From: JAGVSR01 sp963825555
Lineage (GTDB): Bacteria; Pseudomonadota; Alphaproteobacteria; Rhizobiales; Hyphomicrobiaceae
Assembly (NCBI GenBank): GCA_963825555.1
Contig: CAWGTZ010000015.1
Location: 186,001 to 250,000 of the forward strand
Direction of reading: 5' to 3'
DNA: 64,000 nucleotides
The notes below the pieces were generated by a model that saw nothing but the letters and a program-made list of their open reading frames with translations, searched no databases and was not told the DNA's origin. The position numbers and the translations under genes were made by a program. Positions 44,370 to 54,026 of this stretch are shown here, piece by piece (position 1 is the stretch's first letter; each line of letters opens with the position of its first letter).

Positions 44370-44930
44370 TTATTCCTCGAGTTCGGTATCCCAGTAGAGA
44401 TAGTCCATCCAACTTTCGTGCAGATAGTTGGGAGGAAAGAGACGGCCGTTGCGGTGAAGCTCGAACACGGTTGGCCGGTAGGGCGCCTGATGCGGCCGCA
44501 TGCCGGTGGATTCGAGGGGCAAGCTGCCTTTCTTCAGGTTGCATGGGGCGCAAGCCGTCAAAACATTGTCCCAGCGGGTCATGCCGCCACGGGAGCGAGG
44601 CACGACATGGTCGAATGTCAGGTCAGCCTTGCTGCCGCAATACTGGCAGGTGAAACGGTCGCGCAGGAAGACGTTGAATCGGGTGAAGGCGGGATAGAGT
44701 GCGGGGCGCACATAGGTCTTCAGAGAAACGACACTGGGCAGCCTAATCTCGAAATTCGGGCTGCGGACCGTGGTTTCGTATTCGGAGACGATGTTGACGC
44801 GATCCAAAAAGACCGCCTTCACCGTCTCCTGCCAGCTCCAGAGCGACAAAGGATAGTAGCTCAGAGGGCGGAAGTCGGCGTTCAGAACCAGGGCCGGACA
44901 CGAGTCCGGCAGGGCAGCATGAGCATTCAC
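44370..44930 (-). CDS. HNH endonuclease family protein
   Basis: 186 residues. The N-terminal PALVLNADFRPLSYYPLSLWSWQ is typical of a widespread chromosomal HNH family of alphaproteobacteria. The HNH core has CQYCGSKADLTFDHVVPRSRGG with a second cysteine pair in ACAPCNLKKGS, forming the zinc site. A C-terminal PNYLHESWMDYLYWD segment follows. The start is a GTG at 44928-44930. The natural DNA target is unknown; it is not next to a phage or restriction gene. It is divergent from the EVE gene, with a 24-bp palindrome between. Confidence 0.88.
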   Translation of the reverse strand: MNAHAALPDSCPALVLNADFRPLSYYPLSLWSWQETVKAVFLDRVNIVSEYETTVRSPNFEIRLPSVVSLKTYVRPALYPAFTRFNVFLRDRFTCQYCGSKADLTFDHVVPRSRGGMTRWDNVLTACAPCNLKKGSLPLESTGMRPHQAPYRPTVFELHRNGRLFPPNYLHESWMDYLYWDTELEE

Positions 44931-45051
44931 CAGCTTGCTTCCAGTCGGTTCGCCGTCGAATCGGTTGCTAGCCGTTTCGTCGGGCGGGATACTAACCGCG
45001 CATGTCAGGGATGTGAAGCTCTGCGACGCATGTGCAAAAAAAGGGGCTAAA

Positions 45052-45075
45052 CGAAGTTGGCAATTGACAATTTCG
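45052..45075. promoter_or_regulatory. 24-bp near-perfect palindrome between HNH and EVE genes
   Basis: CGAAGTTGGCAATTGACAAT followed by TTCG is symmetric at 20 of 24 positions around CAATTG. It lies 121 nt upstream of the HNH start and 100 nt upstream of the EVE start, in the 245-nt gap between these divergent genes. A dimeric repressor or activator site controlling one or both is likely; the regulator is unknown. The stretch AATTGACAATTT within it also looks like an AT-rich promoter element. Confidence 0.5.
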
Positions 45076-45175
45076 CTTGTGGTGGAGCTTTGGCGCGCAT
45101 CGCGCCGGATGTCTCAGGGGACTGTACCGGCCGCGCTCGTCTGGCCCTTGCGCCCATCGGGAAGGCTGCGCGACC

Positions 45176-45673
45176 ATGTCATCTATGAAATCTGCAAAGA
45201 CCTCCAAGTCCAGGCTCGCTCCCCAACCCATTGTCTCGACTGGCTACTGGCTCCTGAAATCGGAGCCAGATGTGTTCTCATGGGAGATGCTCAAGGAAAA
45301 AGGCAAGGCCGGCGAGCCCTGGACGGGTGTGCGCAATTATCTGGCGCGCAATAATATGAAGGCCATGAAGGTTGGCGACCTCGGCTTTTTCTACCATTCC
45401 AACATCGGCAAGGAGATCGTTGGTATTGCCCGCATCATCGCCCCTGCGCACCCGGATCCGGAGGATGAGACGGGGACTTGGGAGTGTGTGGATGTCGCGG
45501 CTTTCGCCGATATGCCGAAGTCCGTAACGCTTGCGGACGTCAAAGCCAATCCCGCCCTTGCGAATATGAGCCTCGTCACGTCGATGCGTCTCTCGGTGCA
45601 GCCGGTGACGGCGGAAGAATGGGCGGAGGTATGTCGGATGGGTGGATTCGATCCGAAACGCGCGAAGAGATGA
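45176..45673 (+). CDS. EVE domain protein
   Basis: 165 residues. After a short basic tail, YWLLKSEPDVFSWEMLKEKG, WTGVRNYLARNNMKAMKVGDLGFFYHSN and IVGIARI identify the EVE (PUA-like) fold, thought to read modified bases in nucleic acids. The ATG at 45176 has GGGAAGG upstream. The stop overlaps the start of the following methyltransferase (ATGA), so translation is coupled. Confidence 0.92.
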   Translation: MSSMKSAKTSKSRLAPQPIVSTGYWLLKSEPDVFSWEMLKEKGKAGEPWTGVRNYLARNNMKAMKVGDLGFFYHSNIGKEIVGIARIIAPAHPDPEDETGTWECVDVAAFADMPKSVTLADVKANPALANMSLVTSMRLSVQPVTAEEWAEVCRMGGFDPKRAKR

Positions 45674-46329
45674 ACCCGACTGACGAAAGCTGGTTCGCAG
45701 ACTTCATTCTGGCCAATACGAAGCTGCTTGCGCCGCCCCTGGTGCCGGAAATCCGTTTGCATCTGGCCGAGGAGTCGTTGCCGATCTGGCAGAAGACCGA
45801 GGAGGAACTCGGCGAGATGAATGTGCCGCCGCCGTTCTGGGCTTTCGCTTGGGCCGGCGGACAGGCCCTGGCGCGATATGTCTTGGACAATCCGCATGAA
45901 GTTGCAGGCAAGTCCGTCTTCGATCTGGGGACCGGGTCGGGGTTGACGGCGATCGCTGCGCGCATGGCCGGTGCATCCCGGGTGCTCGGCGCGGATATCG
46001 ACCGGATAGCGGTCGTCGCTGCCCAGATCAATGCGCGGGTCAATGGGGTGGACATCGAGATCACAGACCGTGACACGCTGGCAGGGTCGCCCGGCGGCCA
46101 CGGCGTAGTGCTCGTCGGCGACGTCTTTTACGAACGGGAATTGGCCGAGAGGGTTCTGACTTATGTCAGAACGGCAGCCGCTAGGGGCGCCCGCGTCCTG
46201 ATCGGAGATCCGCGGCGCAACTACTTTCCCAACGAGGGTCTCGAGCAGGTCGCGGAGTACCGGGTTCCGGTGACGCGTGATCTGGAGGATGCACTCATCA
46301 AGCGGACTGCCGTCTGGGCGCTGACCTAG
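45670..46329 (+). CDS. ETFB-lysine-type class I methyltransferase
   Basis: 219 residues. The SAM loop FDLGTGSGLTAIAARMAGA is near residues 84-102, and GDVFYERELAERVL and IGDPRRNYFPNEGL are typical of the COG3897 group, which includes enzymes that methylate lysines of the electron-transfer flavoprotein beta subunit (shown for human ETFBKMT and an Agrobacterium homologue). The substrate here is inferred. WQKTEEELGEMNVPPPFWAFAWAGGQALARYV at the N-terminus fits that group. It is coupled to the EVE gene by a 4-nt overlap. Confidence 0.85.
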   Translation: MNPTDESWFADFILANTKLLAPPLVPEIRLHLAEESLPIWQKTEEELGEMNVPPPFWAFAWAGGQALARYVLDNPHEVAGKSVFDLGTGSGLTAIAARMAGASRVLGADIDRIAVVAAQINARVNGVDIEITDRDTLAGSPGGHGVVLVGDVFYERELAERVLTYVRTAAARGARVLIGDPRRNYFPNEGLEQVAEYRVPVTRDLEDALIKRTAVWALT

Positions 46330-46499
46330 GCACAACCTCGGGCATCATCGTTAATGAGGCCGCTCTTTATAAAGCTAAGCCCTGCTGGACATGGCGGGGA
46401 ACCCGGCAACTGTACTTTCGACCATCTACCAAGTTGTGCACTGCCGAATGTCACCTCATAATGACTCTTAAAAATAACATAGTCGGGAGGAGACCACGC

Positions 46500-48446
<1,947 letters not shown>

Positions 48447-48475
48447 CGTTTCCCGATCGGCCAACATCGTCGATA

Positions 48476-48514
48476 GGCGCGGGAACACATCTGTTCTCGC
48501 GCCTTTCTATTTTC
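48476..48514 (+). terminator. Rho-independent terminator of acs
   Basis: The 12-bp stem GGCGCGGGAACA/TGTTCTCGCGCC (one G-U pair), with a CATC loop, lies at 48476-48503. It is followed by TTTCTATTTT. The orientation fits acs. Confidence 0.88.
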
Positions 48515-48530
48515 ACTTGTGCCGAGTGCG

Positions 48531-49253
48531 CTACTTGCAGCGGGAGAAGGCGCCGCGATCGAAGTGGAAGTGGTTCTTGTGAAGCGCGTTGTATTCGGGG
48601 CCGATGGCTACGCGGAAATAGCGGCAAGCCCGGCGGTGCACTTCCTTCAGAAACTCCGATTCCGGTCCGTTGCTGTCCCAGTTCTTCAAAATCGAAATGC
48701 GCCGGCCGCTCTCCAGCTTGAAGCCAGCGATGTCGATTGCGTTGGCGGTGGCATGCTGGCTGCGGACGTTCGTCAGGTACTTACTGCCCAGGATGTTGCG
48801 GCAGTCGTAGATGCCCATGTCCGCGACCTGAGTGACGCGTTCTTTGAAGTAGCTCTGTGCGAGCGGCTGGACCTCGTGCTCGATCCATAGGGCCATGGCT
48901 GCCGCCATCTCGCACGTCATCTTCGGTGCACCCACGACGGCGCCACCTGCCTTCTGGAATTTGACCGCATTCACCCAGCCGCACCCGTTTTTATATGGAT
49001 TGTCGGGAACGCTGACGGCATCGATGTACGGCGACTTCAGGACGGCATCGCACAGATCACGGTCTCGTCGCAGCGCCGACAGGCGCGTGTCGACGAACCA
49101 TTCCGGCCGCTCAGCGAGCGTGATCGGCGGGAAAGGGCTCCAGCGCTGGGGTAGAAAGCCAAGCCGCATGGCACCGAAGAGGCTGGCACCTAGAAGCAGT
49201 GTGAGAAGAAGGAGGGAGGGGATGCGGCGCTTGGGGCGTCGTGTATCGGTCAT
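48531..49253 (-). CDS. Extensin-like family protein
   Basis: 240 residues. A membrane anchor or signal at about 11-28 (SLLLLTLLLGASLFGAMRL) precedes an extensin-like C-terminal domain (COG3921): GCGWVNAVKFQKAGGAV, GIYDCRNILGSKYLTNVRSQHATANAIDIAGF and HKNHFHFDRGAFSRC. This domain resembles peptidoglycan D,D/L,D-carboxypeptidase-like folds (SxHxxxxAxD, HxHxD-type metal residues), so a cell-wall role is plausible but unproven. The ATG at 49251-49253 has GGAG upstream. Confidence 0.85.
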   Translation of the reverse strand: MTDTRRPKRRIPSLLLLTLLLGASLFGAMRLGFLPQRWSPFPPITLAERPEWFVDTRLSALRRDRDLCDAVLKSPYIDAVSVPDNPYKNGCGWVNAVKFQKAGGAVVGAPKMTCEMAAAMALWIEHEVQPLAQSYFKERVTQVADMGIYDCRNILGSKYLTNVRSQHATANAIDIAGFKLESGRRISILKNWDSNGPESEFLKEVHRRACRYFRVAIGPEYNALHKNHFHFDRGAFSRCK

Positions 49254-49360
49254 GAAGGTCTCCGGTTGCAACTTCGGAGACTAACGGATGCAAGGTGCAT
49301 CAGCCTAGTTCTCTTGTGCCGCAGTTCACTTGGAGAAAAGAGGCAGGCGAAACTTGACCG

Positions 49361-49394
49361 AAAAAAGGATTGGGCCGCGAGACGCTCGCGGCCC
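49361..49394 (-). terminator. Rho-independent terminator of the TadG-like gene
   Basis: A perfect 10-bp stem GGGCCGCGAG/CTCGCGGCCC with a 3-nt loop at 49372-49394. On the minus strand it is followed by AATCC and then six T. It lies 25 nt past the stop of the TadG-like gene. Confidence 0.85.
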
Positions 49395-49418
49395 TGCATC
49401 CTGCGAGGGTGCAGCGAC

Positions 49419-50624
49419 TTACTGCGTGAGGCGAAGATTGTTGAGATCGGCAGCGACAGCCTTGAAGGCTGTGCGCAATTCCTCTCCGCTGCTGGCGTTG
49501 AAGTAGGTGTCGCCGGAGGTTGCGCAGTCGCGCAGAAGAGTTTCAGCCAAGCTGGGGGCCTGGAAGGCCACCGAGTAGACTATCACTCCTTTACTCTTCA
49601 TTTCGTCGCAGACGTTCAGAGCTTGTGCTGTCGAATTGCCATTGGCCGAGATGTAATGCGTGTTGAACACGCCGTCGGTCATAAGCACGATCGCCTTGAC
49701 GGTGTTGTCTTCCGCGTAGGCGACGGGGCGGCTCTCAGTGGGCCAAATCGAGGCCCATTCCGGTGATACGAGATACCAGGCCCAGGCAGCGCCGAGATGA
49801 CCTGCCGTCATGCCGCCGGCGGAATAGCCATCGATCCGCGACTTCAGCAGCTCCTTGTTGTCGCTCAGGGGCTCGATCTGAGCAGAGGGGCAGCTCAGGC
49901 CGGCGGACGTCCCGATCCAGGTGCCGAACCCGGGGGCAGCATCGGTGAAGGCCTGGACGCCCGAGCGTTCGTGCACGCACCGGTCGCTCGCATTGTTGGT
50001 GACCATGCGGGCATAGGACCCGGCATTGATGCTGGCTGCATATGGGGCAAGTCCGATGCGGACGGAGTTGGAATAGGAGTTATCGGGCAGCAGGATGTCG
50101 ATGAGATCCGAAGCGGCGGCCTTCAAGTCCTCCAGCTTGGCGCCGCTCATGGAGCCAGTCACATCGAGTGCGAGGCTGAGCTCTATGTCGCGGCGGTCGA
50201 AATTGGTGATGCTCTTGACGGGTGTGGCGACGGTCTGAAAGCCCGCCACGCGTGTTAGCGTCATGGGAACGTCGGCGTCGACATCGATACGAACGGAGTT
50301 CTCAGCCCGGTTCGGGGTGACGCGCACCGAATGCACCTCGGCAAGATTGCCGCCGGTCTTGATGTTCTCAAAAAAGAATTTCTCGCCGAGTTCCTCGACT
50401 TCCGCGTCGCTCAGCTGTCCATCGAGAAGTGCGCGTCCCGCAGCAAGGGCGGCGGCGTCGGCTGCGGCCATCAGTTTTGAATTCGACTGATAGAGCCGCG
50501 CCTGATCGACGGCGATGCCGGAGAGGAGCAGGAGCACCATGGCCATCAAGCCGAAAAGCACGGCGACAGCGCCCCGTTCATCGCGGGCGAAATCTACAGC
50601 GAAGGATTTCGACTGAAAGGGCAT
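49419..50624 (-). CDS. TadG-like pilus assembly protein with VWA domain
   Basis: 401 residues. The N-terminus (RDERGAVAVLFGLMAMVLLLLSGIAVD) is the prepilin-like anchor of TadE/TadG proteins, followed by QSNSKLMAAADAAALAAGRAL. A von Willebrand A domain begins at about residue 148, with the MIDAS motif DVTGSMS at 154-160. Such proteins belong to Flp/Tad pilus systems or stand alone on the envelope. AAGGAG precedes the ATG at 50622-50624, and a terminator follows the gene, so it is a single-gene unit. No other tad gene is present here. Confidence 0.88.
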   Translation of the reverse strand: MPFQSKSFAVDFARDERGAVAVLFGLMAMVLLLLSGIAVDQARLYQSNSKLMAAADAAALAAGRALLDGQLSDAEVEELGEKFFFENIKTGGNLAEVHSVRVTPNRAENSVRIDVDADVPMTLTRVAGFQTVATPVKSITNFDRRDIELSLALDVTGSMSGAKLEDLKAAASDLIDILLPDNSYSNSVRIGLAPYAASINAGSYARMVTNNASDRCVHERSGVQAFTDAAPGFGTWIGTSAGLSCPSAQIEPLSDNKELLKSRIDGYSAGGMTAGHLGAAWAWYLVSPEWASIWPTESRPVAYAEDNTVKAIVLMTDGVFNTHYISANGNSTAQALNVCDEMKSKGVIVYSVAFQAPSLAETLLRDCATSGDTYFNASSGEELRTAFKAVAADLNNLRLTQ

Positions 50625-50918
50625 CTTGCTTCTCCTTGGAGCAACCCGGTGGGTTTGGGAGAACAAGAGCAAGTGCAGTGCCTGATATGCCCGGCACAGA
50701 CGTTAGCGGTTTGGCAAGTTTTGCGGTTGGTTGAGAATTCCTTACACGGAGCCCCAAACATCTTGAAAAATTTGAGAAAAATATAAGCGGTTGGAACGGC
50801 TCGATTGTCCTTTCCCGTCCGCATGCCGTGTTCAGGCTTGCATAGGCTCGCGGCAACTGGTTGCGGCCTGTCTCTAACCGGCACACCGCCGGTCGCGCCT
50901 GGGACGGCAGGTCATGTC

Positions 50919-51158
50919 TCAAAAATCGGAGGCGATGCCGTCTTTTTCCCAGTCGCCGTAGCGCACGGGATCGGGACCGTCGCGGCCGCCGACCTCGGTT
51001 GCAGCCTTTGCCGACGCCGCGTCCCTCGCGCGACGGCGTTCTTCGGCTTCAGCCAGCGCCCGCCGAGCGGTCTCGGAAAGGGGCCGCCTCTCCGTTTGGG
51101 CTTGGGCTGCCGTTTCGCCGGCGAGTTTTTGGGGGTCGGTGTCGGAATTCATGGACAT
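50919..51158 (-). CDS. DUF1674 protein, SDHAF4-like succinate dehydrogenase assembly factor
   Basis: 79 residues. The C-terminus GGRDGPDPVRYGDWEKDGIASDF carries the DUF1674/SDHAF4 signature, which in eukaryotes and proteobacteria helps flavinylated SdhA assemble. The N-terminal half is charged and helical (ETARRALAEAEERRRARDAASAK). The ATG at 51156-51158 gives the family length; the frame is open further upstream without a likely start. No sdh genes are adjacent. Confidence 0.85.
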   Translation of the reverse strand: MSMNSDTDPQKLAGETAAQAQTERRPLSETARRALAEAEERRRARDAASAKAATEVGGRDGPDPVRYGDWEKDGIASDF

Positions 51159-51316
51159 CTGAGTTTCTTTCGTCGGCCGGACGCTGATTTGCGGGTGGCA
51201 GACTGGTTGCCGCCCTAGTTGCATCCCATATACCATCGCGGCGCCGAATTGGATGCGCCGCACGGGGCCGCATTCATGCGGCCACCAAGTAAGTAATAGG
51301 GAGTTCTCGAGCCTCC

Positions 51317-52309
51317 ATGCCGATGAATTATGCCAAGACCGGCCTTCTGCTGATCGCTTTGACCGGCATTTTCGTGGCGATGGGCGCCCTCGTCGGCGGC
51401 TCAACCGGCCTCGTCATTGCCTTCATCATGGCGCTCGGAATGAACGCTTTGAGCCTCTGGAAATCGGATACGATGGTACTGCGCATGTTTAAGGCGCAGG
51501 AGGTGGACGAGCGTACTGCGCCCGGTTACGTGGAACTGGTGCGCGATTTGGCCGAACGCGCCGACCTGCCGATGCCGCGCGTCTACATCATCAACAATCC
51601 GCAACCCAATGCCTTCGCCACAGGGCGCAGCCCCTCGCGGGCGGCAGTTGCGGCATCTACCGGTCTGCTCGATCTTCTCTCGCGGGAAGAACTGGCCGGC
51701 GTGATCGCGCACGAACTCGCGCATATCAAGAACCGGGATACCCTCACCATGGGTGTGGCGGCGACCATCGGCGGCGCCATCTCGATGTTCGCTCAGTATT
51801 TGCAGCTCGGCATGCTGTTCGGCGGCAACCGGGACAGCAACGGCAATGGACCAGGCTTTTTGGCGACGCTTGCCGCCATGCTGTTGGCGCCGTTCGCAGC
51901 CATGCTGGTCCAAATGGCCATCAGCCGCTCTCGTGAGTATCAGGCCGACCGGCTGGGGGCGATGATTTGCGGCAACCCCATCTGGCTCGCCTCGGCGCTT
52001 GTCAAGATCGATCAGACGGCCCGCCGCGTCACCAACTGGCAGGCAGAGCGAGCGCCCGCGACAGCGCACCTCTTCATCATCAACCCCCTGAATGGCCAGG
52101 GCGTCGACAACCTTTTCTCGACCCATCCGAACGTGGCGAACCGCGTTGCTGCACTGAAGGAACTCGCGGTGGAAATGGGTGTATCCGACGCGCGCAGCAC
52201 GACGGATTTTGCCCAGGGCATGGATTCGTCTCCGCAGACGGCCGGCCAGCGTGAGCCGCGGGGTCCCTGGTCGGCGGGACGGCCGTCGGGCCGAGGTCCC
52301 TGGGGTTGA
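51317..52309 (+). CDS. htpX: Zinc metalloprotease HtpX
   Basis: 330 residues, an M48 inner-membrane protease for membrane-protein quality control. N-terminal membrane spans (TGLLLIALTGIFVAMGALVGG and the next hydrophobic run) are followed by the zinc motif VIAHELAHIKNRD and a third Glu ligand in SREYQADRLGA. The C-terminus beyond about residue 290 is Gln/Pro/Arg/Gly-rich. Two in-frame ATGs, 51317 and 51323, compete; AGGGAG lies upstream of both. Confidence 0.95.
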   Translation: MPMNYAKTGLLLIALTGIFVAMGALVGGSTGLVIAFIMALGMNALSLWKSDTMVLRMFKAQEVDERTAPGYVELVRDLAERADLPMPRVYIINNPQPNAFATGRSPSRAAVAASTGLLDLLSREELAGVIAHELAHIKNRDTLTMGVAATIGGAISMFAQYLQLGMLFGGNRDSNGNGPGFLATLAAMLLAPFAAMLVQMAISRSREYQADRLGAMICGNPIWLASALVKIDQTARRVTNWQAERAPATAHLFIINPLNGQGVDNLFSTHPNVANRVAALKELAVEMGVSDARSTTDFAQGMDSSPQTAGQREPRGPWSAGRPSGRGPWG

Positions 52310-52371
52310 TCTGTGCTGGCCCTTGACCAGCGAGGCTTGACCGGCGCGGGGTGACCCCGTAGCGAGAGGCG

Positions 52372-53832
52372 ATGCGCTCCAACAAGCCACCGCCGCGGCC
52401 TTCCAGCCGGTCCGACAGGACCACGAACCGCAATCACTCGCCCGCAGGCGGGAAGCCGTCTAGCGGGTATGCCGGCAAGCGCCTTGAGAAACGTCATGGC
52501 GGAGATGTCGAGCGGCCATCCGGACTCGAGGCCAGGCAGGCAGCAGTCGAGACGTTGTGGATGGTGATGCAGCGCGGCCGCTTTCTCGAGGAGGCCCTGA
52601 CAGAGGCTTTTTCGTCCCCTCAGCGCATGGGGGTTCATGCGCGCGATCGCGCCTTTGCCCGCCTCGTCGTGACCACGGTTCTTCGCCGGCACGGTGAACT
52701 GAGCGCACTTATTCAGGCTCATCTGGAAAAGCCGCTGCCAGAAAACCGCGGTCGTCTCTGGCAGATCCTGCTTTCAGCGGCGGCTCAGCTGTTGTTCCTC
52801 GAAACTCCACCCCATGCCGCCATCGGGCTTGCGGTCGAGCAGTGCAAGGCCGACAGCCATGCCCGCCGCTTCGACCGGCTGGCGAATGCGGTGCTGCGCC
52901 GGGTCGCGGAGGCGGGCAAGGCGCCTCTTGCGGCGCTCGACGGTGTCTCGCTCAACGTGCCAGACTGGCTGTTGAAGGGATGGCAGCAATCCTTTGGACC
53001 TGAGTTGGCCCATAGGATTGCAGCGGCGTCACTGCAGGAGCCATCCCTCGATCTATCGGTGAAGGCCGATGCACTGACGTGGGCGGAAAAACTCGGCGGT
53101 CATCTACTCCCGACGGGAACCGTGCGCGTGATGCATGCAGGCCGTGTGACGGAACTGCCCGGCTTCGACGAGGGTGCCTGGTGGGTGCAGGATGCGGCGG
53201 CCGCCCTGCCGGCGAAAGTGCTGCGGCCGGAGTCGGGCATGCGCGTCGGTGATCTGTGTGCGGCGCCCGGCGGTAAGACGGCAGAACTCGTTGCTGCGGG
53301 CGCCGATGTTACAGCCGTCGACATCTCGTCTGCGCGCCTGCGCCGCGTGCGCGAAAATCTCGACCGCTTAAAGATGGATGCAACGCTCGTGACGGCAGAT
53401 GCTACGACATGGCAGCCGGACGTGCCATTCGATGCGATCCTGTTAGACGCGCCGTGCTCGGCGACGGGCACGATCCGCCGCCACCCCGACATTCTTCATG
53501 TGCGCCAGCAGCGTGGCCTGGAAAAGCTCATCGATCTACAGGCGCGACTGCTCGCCAATGCAGCGACGCTCGTGAAGCCTCGCGGCATTGTCGTCTACAG
53601 TACGTGCTCGCTGGAGCCGGAGGAAGGTGAGGCGCAGATCCGGCGTTTTCTATCCACCCATCCCGGTTTTTCGCGTGTACCGATCACGGGGGCCGAAATT
53701 GGCGGATTGAACGAAGCCATCACGCCGGAAGGGGACCTTAGGACGCTGCCCTGTCATGTGTTTCCGGGCGATCCCTCAGGCGCCGGAATCGACGGCTTTT
53801 TCGTCGCACGGCTGTGCCGAGGCGCGGACTGA
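52372..53832 (+). CDS. rsmB: RsmB/NOP-family 16S rRNA cytosine-C5 methyltransferase
   Basis: 486 residues. A basic low-complexity tail of about 50 residues precedes a NusB-like RNA-binding domain (ARQAAVETLWMVMQRGRFLEEAL) and a SAM methyltransferase domain: VGDLCAAPGGKTAEL, the two catalytic cysteine motifs LLDAPCSATGTIRRHPD and VVYSTCSLEPEEGE. It makes m5C in 16S rRNA. GAGAGGCG directly precedes the ATG. The heparinase-like gene and purH follow on the same strand, a known neighbourhood in Hyphomicrobiales. Confidence 0.94.
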   Translation: MRSNKPPPRPSSRSDRTTNRNHSPAGGKPSSGYAGKRLEKRHGGDVERPSGLEARQAAVETLWMVMQRGRFLEEALTEAFSSPQRMGVHARDRAFARLVVTTVLRRHGELSALIQAHLEKPLPENRGRLWQILLSAAAQLLFLETPPHAAIGLAVEQCKADSHARRFDRLANAVLRRVAEAGKAPLAALDGVSLNVPDWLLKGWQQSFGPELAHRIAAASLQEPSLDLSVKADALTWAEKLGGHLLPTGTVRVMHAGRVTELPGFDEGAWWVQDAAAALPAKVLRPESGMRVGDLCAAPGGKTAELVAAGADVTAVDISSARLRRVRENLDRLKMDATLVTADATTWQPDVPFDAILLDAPCSATGTIRRHPDILHVRQQRGLEKLIDLQARLLANAATLVKPRGIVVYSTCSLEPEEGEAQIRRFLSTHPGFSRVPITGAEIGGLNEAITPEGDLRTLPCHVFPGDPSGAGIDGFFVARLCRGAD

Positions 53833-53998
53833 CAGGTCTTTGCATACTACGCACAACTTGTGTCGCACCCTTGCCTTGTCAGCGCCTGACCGCTGGGGTA
53901 GGCGAGCGATAGCACGGCAAGCTGGCCCCCTATGACTTCCATGTCTTTTGGGGAACCTTCCTTTGGGCTTTGCCGGTCGAGTGGAGGCGGCGGCCCGA

Positions 53999-54026
53999 AT
54001 GGCACGATTGAGATGGCACGATTGAG
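53999..54026. repeat. 14-bp perfect tandem duplication over the heparinase start codon
   Basis: ATGGCACGATTGAG occurs twice in direct succession, at 53999-54012 and 54013-54026. Each copy contains an ATG, but because 14 is not a multiple of three only the second is in frame with the gene. The Shine-Dalgarno GGAGG near 53983 is correctly spaced (about 11 nt) for the first, out-of-frame ATG. Confidence 0.9.
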
